A stretch of DNA of 64,000 nucleotides from Nymphaea colorata. Taxonomy: Eukaryota > Streptophyta > Magnoliopsida > Nymphaeales > Nymphaeaceae. The notes beneath the pieces were generated by a model. That model saw only the letters and a list, made by a program, of their open reading frames with translations. It was not told the DNA's origin and made no database searches. Where the stretch lies: the NCBI RefSeq assembly GCF_008831285.2, contig NC_045138.2, positions 21,299,934 through 21,363,933 on the forward strand. The letters are read 5' to 3'. This document shows positions 22,801 to 35,546 of this stretch, piece after piece. The stretch's first letter is position 1. Each line of letters opens with the position of its first letter. A program made the position numbers and the translations under genes.

Positions 22801-25800
22801 ATCCAGACAAGAAAGGAAATAGAGGAAGGTCTTCTAGTGGGAAGACACCTGTGCCTGAGGCGCCCAAATCCAGTGGGGAAAAACTCTCTATTTCGGTTGA
22901 TCAGCTTCGTGAACTAAGGGCTTATTTGGGCAGGATCGATGTCAACAAGATCGAGACATCAGAGGAAACTACAGCTAATCATGCTCTTGCAGTTATTCGC
23001 GATAAAAGTAACTCTTCTGTGGGGGAATGGATTGTCGATAGTGGTGCTACTCATCACATGACATGTAATCCAAAATTGTTTCATGAGTATAAGTTGTCCT
23101 CGGGAAGGGAACGTGTTTCTCTTGCAGATGGTTCCTCTACCTGTGTGGCAGGCGAAGGAATTCTGTCCTTGTTGGACAAATTTCATGTGCAGGGCGCATT
23201 ACATGTCCCCCAGTTTCCTTTAAATCTCTTGTCAGTCAGTAGACTTACTAAAGAATTGAATTGTGAACTTATTTTCTCTGCCGATCGCTGTGTTTTGCAG
23301 GACTTGGTGACAAGGAAGAGGATTGTGATTGGTTTAGTTTCTGATGGATTATATCGTCTTCCCATACGTGATGACAGCGATCCGCAAGACAGATAAGAGA
23401 AGAGAAGATTGTCTTCAGTCCTTTATGTACTGGCATGAACGTTTTGGGCATTTACCTTTTGGGATTTTGAAACATTTGTTTCCAGACTTGTGTTCCTCCT
23501 TTGATTTGTCTTCCATTTCTTGTGATGTTTGTCAGTTTGCCAAACATGTGAGGGCTTCGTACCCTCTTTCTACTAGTTGTGTTAATGAAGCTTTTTCCCT
23601 GATTCACTCTGATGTATGGGGACCTTCGGGAATTCATACCCGTCAAGGTTTTCAATATTTTATCACTTTCATTGATGATTTCTCTCGTGCTACATTTGTG
23701 TACCTGTTAAAAGACCGCAGTAAGGTTCCTCGTATCATCGAGACATTCATTCTTCTTGTGCATACCCAATATGGTGCGAATGTTAAAACTTTCCGGTCCG
23801 ATAATGCCCGTGAATACATGTGTCAGTCTGTTGAGGAGTTTCTTAGACAAAGGGGGATTGTTCATGAGACATCTTGTAGTTACACCCCCCCTCAAAATGG
23901 GGTAGCTGAAAGGAAAAATCGTCAACTTCTTAATGTCACCAGGGCTCTTTTGTTTCAGAGAAATCTTCCTAAACACTATTGGGGTGATGCCGTTCTTACT
24001 AGTGCCTATCTTATTAACCACATGCCCAGTCGTGTTTTGAATGGTAAGACTCCCCACTCGTTACTTCCTGGCAATCGTCCACCATTCCTACTTCCTCCTC
24101 GTGTTTTTGGTTGTGTATGTTTTATCCATGATCACAGTCCAAATGTCAAGAAACTTGATCCTAGGTCTATCAAAGGTGTCTTTGTTGGATACTCTCCTAC
24201 GCAAAAAGGATACAAATGTATTGACCCTATTACTGGTTGAGTTTATGTTACGAGGGATGTTACCTTCTTGGAACATGCCTCTTACTTTGGTGAGAATCCT
24301 CTTCAGGGGGAGCAGTCTGTGGGCAGGGAAGAGTATTCTCAGAGGCAGGAACTTCAGTTTACAGATTTTTTGGACTACAAGAAAGTAGAATCGCTTACTG
24401 CTGTTGATGTGCCTGAGAAGGAGGAAAGGTGTGACACTAGCATTGAGAAGGAAGGCCCTCGGTTGTTTGGACAGTTCTACTCTAGACGAGGTACTCGAAC
24501 AGAGATGATGACTTGTGATGCTAGATCTACTTCCAATCCCAATGCCACTCCTTCCCTGGATGAACCAAGTCCTACCATGGAGACTGTGGAGACTCATGAT
24601 GAGGTTGAAAAGAAGAATGAAGATCTTCCCATTGCCCTGAGAAAGGGTGTCAGGTCATGTACTCAACACCCCATTGGTAATTTTGTATCTTATTCCAGAC
24701 TTGGAAAAGATTACAAGTGTTTTGTTTTTACTCTTTCTTTGGCTGTGATCCCCAAGACTGTTGCTGAAGCTCAAAGTGACTCCAAGTGGGCTGATGCAAT
24801 GAAAGAAAAAATAAATGCCCTGAGAAGAAATATGACATGAGAAGTGGTGAAGATTCCTGAAGCCGCTCACTTAATTGGATCCAAATGGGTGTATACCATC
24901 AAGTACAAACCAGATGGGAGTGTTGAAAGATATAAAGCTCGACTTGTAGCCAAGGGATTTAGCCAGAAATATGGAATTGATTACTTGGAAACCTTTGCTC
25001 CTGTTGCGAAAATGAAGACAGTGAGAGTGGTTATATCCCTAGCTGTGATGAAGGAGTGGAAGATGTATCAACTAGATGTTAAGAATGCATTCCTCAATGG
25101 TGACCTCGAAAAAGAAGTATATATGCATATGCCTCCAGGATATGAAGAACCAGAAAAATGTTGTAAGCTAAAAAAGGCCCTATATGGCCTTAAGCAATCT
25201 CCCAGAGCGTGGTTCGAACGACTGAGAAGAGTGATGATACGTCATGGATACAAACAAGGAAATGGAGATCATACTCTGTTTGTGAAGAAGAAGGAGAGCA
25301 GGGTTACTTTCCTGCTGGTCTACGTAGATGACATGATTGTCACAGGAGATGATGAGGAGGAGATTATCAAGCTAAAAGGGTTACTGGCTACAGAATTCGA
25401 TCTCAAAGATCTTGGCAAGCTAAGGTATTTTCTTGGTATGGAGGTTGCTAGGTCTAGCACTGGTCTTATACTAAACCAAAGGAAATACACATTAAATCTG
25501 CTGGAAGAAACTAGTAAATTGGGATGTAGACCTACTCCTACCACATTTGACACTAGGCACAAGTTGAGTCTTAGAGATGGAGAGCCTCTCTGTGAAGAAG
25601 ACAAGGGAAGATATCAACGTCTGGTTGGGAAGTTGATTTATCTTACCCTCACGAGACCTGATATCACCTTTGCGGTGAATGTTTTGAGCCAATTCATGCA
25701 TGCACCAACCGATGCACATCTGAAGGCTGTGGACAGAGTACTATGCTACCTGAAGAAAAATCCTGGCAAGGGACCCCTGTATGTGAAACAAGAGACCTTG

Positions 25801-28657
25801 GAAATCGAGGGCTATTCTGATGCGGATTGGGCAGGTTGTGGTGATACCAGACGATCTACTACAGGGTATTGTGTCTACTTGGGAGGAAACCTTGTTGTAT
25901 GGAGAAGCAAGAGACAGGATGTTTGCTCTAGATCTAGTGCAGAGGCAGAATATAGGGCAGTTGCTATGGGAATGTCAGAATTACTATGGTTGAAGATATT
26001 GTTGACTGACATTGGAATAGAGATTGAAGGACCTATGAAGATGTACTGTGACAACAAGTCTGCAATCAACTTAGCCAACAATCCTGTTCTTCACGACAGA
26101 ACAAAGCATGTTGAAATTGATCGTCACTTCATTCGGGAAAGAATTGATGCGAAAGAGTTGATCTTACCTTACATGAAGTTTGAAGACCAAACTGTTGATG
26201 TTCTGACGAAAGCTCTTCCATCAGCTTCATTTGAGAGGAATGTATCCAAGTTGGGCATGTTTGATATGTATGCGCAACTTGAGGGGGAGTGTTGATAGAT
26301 CGTATGTTTCGGGTCCGGATCCATACCCGACCCGTCTTGTAGCCCGTGTTGGGCACTACTTAAGTCATGTAACCCTAATCCTTATGAGTTAATGATAATC
26401 TAAGGAGAGAGAGAGTCTGGCGGCTAGTGGGCACCGACTCCTCCTCATTCGTGGTTTTTTCTCCCTCGTGTTGAGGGTTTTCCACGTTACATCGTGATCG
26501 TTGTTCCTCTTCCTCTCCTTGTTCGTATTTCTACAACAGGCTGAGATAGTAATCTCATTCCAAGTTTAGGACTGGAGGTATTTCTGATCCACAAGACACC
26601 CACCAACAAAAAGGATTTTGTTCATCTTTTCTTGCTGGCTGCATCTAAATATTCAAATTTTCTTTTACAAAACGTTCCATATTCAAAAGTAAATTTTCTT
26701 CTCATGTAAGAATAAGAATAAAGCCTCTCCAAATATGCTCGTGCATTCTTAGATATGTCACGATCTTGATTTGCAGGGACACATCAAGGCACTCTTGTTA
26801 GCCAATTCTTAGAATGATATCTTGGATTAAAAGAATGAACCAGAGTATAGCTCTTATCCCATCTTTCCACCCATTGTGAGTGTATACGACAGAAAAAATC
26901 CGAATTATGAAGTGTAATGTTTTTTTCCCATCATGTTTTAAAACTAAGAAATGAATTTGTTCAATTATCCCACATTTCATAAATTTTATGAAAAATGAGC
27001 TTATCTTTATTAACTGTTTCAGCATGCTCCAAATTGGCTTTGCAAAATCCAAAATATATAATAGTCAATCCCATAAGAAATCATCCATAATATAGTTTTC
27101 TTCATTGCTTGAGCTTTTATTTCAACTTCAACACATGAAAAATTCAATCTTTAACAATCACCATAAGACCTAATATATTCTTTATTTATTCATTCTTTTC
27201 ATCATGAAAATGATATAAGCAAACCATATTTCAGCAATTTTTAACAACTTGAAACAAAAAAAAAAACTATAAAGCATATTCACAAAAAAAAACGTTTTTT
27301 TTCAAAAAAATGTGAAAAAATGAAATAAATAAAATTTCCGTTTAAACCTTTAAAAAACGTTAAAATTGCATTTCCTTCGCGTTTTTCTCCTTTTTTTCCT
27401 TTTATTCATTTTTTATTTTTTTAATGTCAAACAGTTTTTTTTTTTCATTTTCTAATTTTTGTTTGTTGCAAATCTACTTATTTTTTGATGTTTGTGTTAT
27501 TAGTTTCTTACTTATTTAATTTTCCCCTCATTTTTAGTTTTGTTTAATTTTTACAAAATTATCGTATTTTTCCGTTTTTTTCAAGCTTGCGGTATTATAC
27601 CTGAGAAAAACCTTGCAATTTAAAACTCGAGAACGTTTTTTTGTGATATATAAAGACAATACATGTTGGTGATTCACAAAAAAAAATTGGTATGTTCTTC
27701 ACATCTTTTCCTAAATCTTCAATGCATAAGAAAACTCATGCACAACGATCTTCTTTCTACTATAAATCCCATAAGATCTCGAGCGCTAGCTTTAACATAT
27801 GTGCTATGCATTGAGTCTAAAGAATATAAGGAAAATCACCTCACAAGTTTAATGCAACACTCTTGCATATACGAGCATTGACAGTGATAATATGTACTAC
27901 TTTATCAAGGCCAACTTCTTTAATAATTTGTTCAAATAGCTGCCTCAAACATTCAACATCCTAATATCCTCCAGAGTCTGGACGCATCAACTATACTCAG
28001 AAACACTAGCTCATCACATACAATGATAATAACATTAATCAGCAAACACTTTTGAATGTCGGTCCCACTATCAGAGACAACTGATATACCAATTTGATCT
28101 CATGCAAACTTCTTCAAGGGTAAACATTTTTTCAACATCATCATTCTGTTCTTTAAGATATGATTTTCACAGTGTTTCTAAACTTGAAGGCTCATATCTA
28201 CATAGTTTATGTGAAGTTACTAAAACTGGGAATGCACATTTCCATCACTAGGTGCATCTTATGATGCTACACTTATTATGTATTAGGCTACACTTATTAT
28301 CTTCCACAATGGTTGTTCTTCAATTGCATAAGCAACACTAGATAGAGAGGCAAGCTTTGAAGCAGTAATATTCAGTTATTCACGCTACAAGTTTACAAGA
28401 AGATCCTGCAATAGAGTTTGAAGAGAATGGTTGTGCAATTTCTAAGTTAGCTTGAATCTATTTGTCTATCTCAGATTCTTGCTTAAACCATTTACAAGGT
28501 GCTACTATAACATTTTGTTTCATTTCATGGTACCAAAACTGTAGGCGTGATCCTGCTTTCAACTTGTTACTACTTATGTCACATAGGTACGAGTACGGGT
28601 GCCAGTGCGGGTACCAATACAGACCATTTTAAAAAAACTTAGGTGCGGGGGTACAGC

Positions 28658-28691
<34 letters not shown>

Positions 28692-31568
28692 ACTTGATGT
28701 AGCTCTCCTAGTCTGTGGCTGCCACATGAAAACAGTGCAACAGTTGGAGCTACATCACATAAATGCACACTCACTTATGTGATGTAACTCCAATGATGCA
28801 TTTTGCCTTTCATTAATATCAATAGGCACAGCCATACAATTCAACTAAATCAGGCGACTGAAAGCTTGCGGTGACTGACAAACACACAAATTAGGCGAAT
28901 GAAAGCTTACGGTGAACTTGCAAAATGCACAAATCAAACGACTGAAAAACACAGAAATCAGGCGACCAGAAAAACACAAAAGTTAAATTATCTCTCAGCA
29001 AACCAGCAAAAAGCACTAACGTTGGACAGAAGGAAGAGGGTGAAAAAAGTCGACGAAGGATGAAACTACCTGCCGCTGGTTGATGGGAGGTTGTCGGACG
29101 AGGGGTGAGGCTGCCGGAGAAATAAGATGCTTAAACGTTGGTCAGAGAAAAAAAGGTGTTGCCCTTCGCCGAAGAAGTCGCCGTTCACTGGAGAAGTCGT
29201 CGTTTGCCAGAGTTGCCTTGCTAAAAGCACCGTTGGTCGATCGAAATGCAAAGCCCTCGATGGGCTCTACTGCGTTTTCTCTTTAACGTTAAAAAAAATG
29301 TAAACCCTAACCTGTGGACGGTTTTGAACTTGGTCAACTTTGGCCGAGTCCAAAAATAAACGAATATACTCGGGTACGTTGACCATACCCAATATGGTCA
29401 ACACAGTACCCAAGGCATACCCGAGTGCATACTGGTACCCATACAGGAAAGTCTTTGTTTCAAGGGTTGCTTTGTTGAACTAGCATCATTCTTCATTTTC
29501 TTCTTCAAGAAAGGTCTTTGGATAAAAATTCAAAAGCTTTGACCAAAGTTGAGTGCAAGTTCTGTCATAAATATTCTTCTAAGGTTTTTATTGGTTTTCC
29601 TCAGACATTAGTTGAAAAGATAGTTTTTCTTAAGAAAATTTCACGAATTCAAAAACATTTTAAAAAATATATAAAAAATACGAAATTCTTGGGTTTTTTA
29701 GTAATTTTTGAAAACATTGATAAATATTCGAAATAGCTGTTCAAATGTTAAAAGAAATCTCAAAAAAATAAAATGAAAAAGAAAATTCTCAAAAACCTGG
29801 AAAACAAAGAAAAGGATATTTATTATTTAATGTTTGTTTGCAAAATATTGTGATTTTCATTTTTTTCCTCATTTTTCATTACTTAATGCAAGACTTTGAA
29901 AAGAAAAAACAGTGACATCTATGAGATGGTAGAAGTCAATTCTTCTCTTTGTATCATGGAAGATGAAGAATTACGTATCATCTAATTTCCTAAGCTTACA
30001 CAACCACTAATTATGTAGCATGAGCCTCTACTGTAAAAGTTCAAACACCATTTTGGCAAAAAGTCTTTGGGGGTTTAAATATGAAAGCCAAAACAGAACC
30101 TACGCTTGTGTTATCTAAAGAAGCTGACTGGTGGAAAGCTACCAAACTAACTGGCAATTTATGAAGAAAGTCATTGCCAGATATGAAATGAAAGGCTTTG
30201 AAAATTAGTCATCAAATACAAAGACATGCCATGCTTTGAGCAAAGTAGATAATAAGTACTATTATTGTGAAACTTAAATCAACATATAAAGCATGGCCTT
30301 TATCATAAAAAAATCCACTATATGAAAAATGTCACTGACAAGTGTAATCTGCAAAATAGAATTATGAATATGCAACAAGGAACATAGAACTGTTCAAGAA
30401 TATTGTGTATCCTGTAGCTCTTAATCCACCTCAGGATGGAGCCAAAATGGCATGGCCGACAAGATATAGCTCTTTGTTATCCACAATTAGAAGAAGATAT
30501 AATTTCAATTTGCTGTTGTCCTTGGACCCATGTATGGGGTTATAATGTCTCTACTTCATAAAGAGCATGGTCCTTCAATTCGACAGGCCACTGCCAGACA
30601 AAACATGAAAGAGGACAGCCTACGGATGTATGTGGACTGCACCTTCCATTTTGTGTGCCGACATGCCTACCCCTTTAAATCTTCTTTGGGGCCCCAACGC
30701 CACCTACACCCCCCCCCCCCCACCGACCAAAAAAATAAACGTTAAAGAGAAGGGTAGGCATGGTAGGTACAAAAATTGGAAAGCACAATTCACTGTTCTC
30801 ATATATATATAGACTCTGAAATATTAGAAATTGAGGACCGCTTGACCTTAAGGAATTTAATTGGTTTAGCAGCCAGCAGGAAAAAGTGAACTTGTATATG
30901 ACTTAAGGGAACATATAAGACTAATTGGTGCACATATCACCAATGATAAAAATTGTGAAAAATAAGAGGAATCAGCAACAACCATGAGGACTTTACATAG
31001 TGGCATTAGGCAAACAAACAGAAGCCAGTTAAAATTGGGAAAACATTGAATGAAGTACAGTTGTTACTAAAGGATATAAGCATAACTATATGCAATGCTT
31101 GATATTCAGAACAGGAACAGCCTGAACTTGAACTAAGTTATCTTAAGAAAGGAATGTCAAACTATCGGCAATAATATACTGTAAGTCTGTAACATCAAAA
31201 TTAGCAGATAATAAGAAAAAGTGAAGAGATAATGATGCTAAAAGAACCTTGTATTGACTGATTCTACGCTTCAGTTTCTGTTGGTTGACATCTTTATCTT
31301 TGATATCAGTGACATCCTCTTGCACGAGTTCAAAATCGTCAATGATTTCTGGGCCATCAACTTGGTCCACAAAAATCTCATCTTCCACAGTACTGGAAAA
31401 CCAATGTTAGGGCTCTGCGAGCTGGAAAATGACATGCAAGCTCAATGGAACACTAACAGTGATCATGCAGCCCAAAAAGAAAGAATTCTGTTACGGTAGG
31501 TCTTTGACCATAAAAATAGATCTCCTATATGTGTAATAGCTATCTACGTAACTCCCTACTATGTAATA

Positions 31569-31616
<48 letters not shown>

Positions 31617-32477
31617 GCCTTCAGAAGGAATCCTCCTGGCACACCGCCTTGCTCTCTAACATTGTTAGTATCAAAGAGACGAAGATGACCAATTGCAATT
31701 GCCCTCTCACAATCTCCCCACACTGATGACCTGCAGGCCAACTGCCTGAGCATATTTATCTAGTACAGGTGAAGTGAATGAGAAAAGCATGAGCCATTAG
31801 CAAGGGCTTTATATATGTATATATGGTCAGAAACATTGTTTGTGTTCTCCAAATTTTACCTTGCCCTGTACGCAAGGCTAGATGCACTGACCTTGCATAA
31901 GAGACTCAGCACGATTTTCTTATTAAAAGAAAAACCATGCTTTCAATTATCTTCTTGAGAAATAAAATCAAGATTCCCAAAACCATCAAGTCTTTAATAT
32001 CATCAGCTGTTGACCTTCTATGCCTTTGGGTTTCCTTCTTACAAATTGAAATGATGTGATTCAAAACTTTTTATCGGTTACATAAACTATATAGATCACA
32101 ACAATCTCTGATCATCCAATCATTAATCTGATGGTATTAAGAAAGGGAACATAGGCACAGATGATACCTAGGCACACACAATACAATCTGTTGTCTGTGC
32201 GTATACAAAAAGTAAGCCTTATTCATATGTAAGATTCAGAAATCTGACGTTAATTAGAACCTGACTCCTTTTGCATTCCTTTGGAATCGTCTCAGTTATC
32301 ATAACAATTAATCAGTCTGACCATCCACCTAGTTGTGCTAGTTGCCAGTCCCTTCACTAGTCCCTACCTCCAAGTCCTGGGGCCATTTGAGGGTCTAGTT
32401 GGCCAACTTGGTCAACTAGACAAAGACTAGCAGTGCCAAGTCATTGACAAGGGCCCTTCTAGAAAAGAAAGATGTCA

Positions 32478-32575
<98 letters not shown>

Positions 32576-35515
32576 ATTGTGGATTTCTCCATCCAGGTTT
32601 GGATGGAGAAATCCTCCGGCTTCTCACAGCACGCATTGGACAGTGTAATCTTATCTGTATCGTATAATACTCACGTGTATCGTGCGATACATACCGTATA
32701 GGTTTAGAAACTTATATGGTATGCTTACGATACACGATACGCTCGTGTATTGTAACAATATCCCCCGTATCATATGATATGGTAAAGGCGATATTCCTCC
32801 ATATTGTACAATATGAGGCAAAAATGCAAAAAAGGGGCCTGAGGCCCTCTTTTGCATGTATTTTTAAATGTTCCTCTCCCTCCCTCCCTCCCTCTTTCTA
32901 ATCACTCTAAGGAGTTGTGGAAGGGAGAGGTTTTGCCAGTTTTCACAAAAAAAAAACACCAAGAAATCATCAATTTGAGAGAACTCGTGGTAGAGAAGGT
33001 TTTCTCATGATGGAAATGGTGGGAGGCTTGGAGAAAGAGGGTTTTTGGGTTCTAACACCAAAGAGGTAAAAAATTGCTCATTTTCACTGTTGAATTGTTG
33101 AGTTCTTTTATTTCTGACAGTTAATTGGAGGTTTTTACTTGTTTTGTGAAGATAGAATGAAAGGTTCCGCATAACAATGGTGTACAAGGGTGGATCCCAA
33201 AGTTCGGTTAAAAGTTGAGTGTAATTTTTGTAAGCAAACAATATCAAGAAGGATCTTTCGCTTTAAACACCATATAGCTGGTATACACCACAATGTGGCT
33301 CAGTGCACTGGTACCCTAGAGAACCCAGTGCCACCCTATGTCAAACATTAATGTATGGAACTCATTAATGTTGTGAAAGCAAAGAGGAATGAGAAGGAAA
33401 TGAATGAGGCTGAGGCAGTATATGAGGAGCCTTATGAACAGGAAGGAAGCGAAGGTGAAGATGTTGAGCTCGAAGAAAAGGATGTTGGTGCCAGTTTGGG
33501 AACAAATACAAAGAAAGACATCATGTATAGAGATACTTCTTCAACTTTAGTTGGAAAGAGAAGACGTGCAGGTGCAAGTACAAGTACAGCTTCACGAGGA
33601 CGTGGCAAGAACTGTGGCCGTACTAGCGGAACTGATGGTAGAGTACCTACTAGGAGGTCGAGTATTGGATCTGGCTCGATCAAGAATTTTTTTTCCCACT
33701 TATACTGCTATAAGTGCTCAGCCTAAGATTCAAGCAACCATGTGTTCAAAGGACATTGTCGACACAACAGACAATACCATAGGAAGGTGGTTCTATGATG
33801 CATGCATTCCTTTTAATGCAGCAAACTCTTTTCATTTTCAACTTATAGTAGATGTAATCGCTTTTGTAGGCCAGTGGCATAAAATGCCACTTGTATCATA
33901 AATTGCAAGGTAAAATTTTTAATAATGTAGTCAAAGATGTCAATGCATATTGTGATGAACTAAAAAGGAACTGAAAAGATACAGGATGCAGTGCGATGGT
34001 AGATGGGTGGACAGACATAAAGAACAGAACATAAAATTCCTCGTGTATTGTCCCTTAGGGATAATGTTCTTAAAATCTATTGATTTGTCTAATACTCACA
34101 AGACTCCTGATGTTTTGTGTGATAGTTTGATAAACTTGTACAGAAAGTTGAGCCAGAGAATGTCGTGCAATTTATTACAGATAATGCAGGAAATTATAAA
34201 GTTGCATATGCAATGTTAGCAGCATAATATAGGACATTCTATTGGAGCTCATGTGTTGCTCACTATGTAAATCTAATGCTTTAAGATCGTGGTGAAAGAG
34301 ATGATATGAAGTGGACAGTTTAAAGATGCCAAGAAATAACAAAGTCTATCTATAATCATGCTTACATTTTGAACTTGAGAAAATTTATAAATGAGGTCGA
34401 ATTAAATTAACCTACACAAACTCGGTTTGCAACAAATGTTTTGACTATGCAAAAGTATAGTCAAGTAGAGAAATCCTCTCAAGCAGATGTTTTCTAGTGA
34501 CAATTGGGTTGCATTCCACATGCCTATGAAAGAAAGGCCATGGCAGTTGTAAATACTATATTCAGCACTGAATTTTGGGAATCATGTGTAAACTTATTCA
34601 ATATTTGTATACCTCTAGTGAACCTTATAATTATGAGAACCTAATAATTATGGGATAAGTTGCAGTTTTTTCTTTTCTAATCATGTTAATATATAATGAG
34701 CACCACCTCATATAGTTTGTCCTACAAACTAATATGCAGGGTATCCTGATAAGCAACCACATGAAAAGTAGGCCAATCAAGTGATCAGATAGCTAAACAA
34801 ATTTTATGAATGTAAACTACATAATGTGTTAAGTTTGAATTAGAACATCTCAGTGTATGAGAAGCAAAACTGATAGCATTTAAAACCAATGACTCAAAAT
34901 GCATCAAAACTTCGACGATAAAATATTATTAAATGTTATATCCAAAAGAAGATCCAGAGCAAGACTTTAAACAAAAAATAGTTTTGAGTTTGTCTATAAT
35001 ATCATATCAAGTCCATTAACTACATTTCTGCCTAAAGAACATGAAGCCATACCGAAACTTATAAAACACCACTACATTGTACGTCGCATGGGCGTAGACA
35101 CAGGTGCGCCACAATTTAAAAAACCGGGGTGCAGCATCTTTACCAACAGCTCGTACTATATCGAAACTTGATTGGTTAGAAATCATGATTTTATGTTTGA
35201 AAATATAAAGTAAATCATGAATTCTAGCAAAAGACGTGTTGAATCTATTTAATTAACCATCATATTATGTAATGAATATTATTTTAGGTTGAGCCAAACC
35301 AAGGTATACCGAAACGTAGAGAACAATGGTGAAGCCACATATAAGCTAGTGTGGGCAGTTGCCCACACCAGCCCTCAGTTTTCCTTTATTTTCACATGAA
35401 GGTCTTCAAACATTTACTTTGTTACATATGTGAGTGCCCCTTCAGGTATGCACATTTATGAATCAATGCCCCTCCAAAAAAAAAATTTTGGCTTCGCCAC
35501 TGGTAAAGAATGCTG

Positions 35516-35546
<31 letters not shown>

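Larger units (their letters stand above)
21325..26535 (+). mobile_element. Ty1/copia LTR retrotransposon, complete but coding-defective
   Basis: The 5.2-kb element has two LTRs, a tRNA-Met primer site, gag-protease-integrase-RT-RNase H in copia order, and a polypurine tract. A perfect 5-bp target duplication ACAGG flanks it (21320-21324 and 26536-26540). The LTRs differ by four transitions and one 3-bp indel over about 243 bp (about 1.6%), so insertion is recent on an evolutionary scale. It sits in intron 2 of UBLCP1 in antisense orientation. The coding region has one frameshift and two in-frame stops, so this copy cannot encode a full polyprotein. The orientation keeps its polyadenylation signals off the host transcript strand. 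Confidence 0.96.

Noticed and set aside
28578-28780. Target duplication for the GGTAC-ended element
   Set aside because: I compared 8-bp flanks at several possible ends and found no convincing match.
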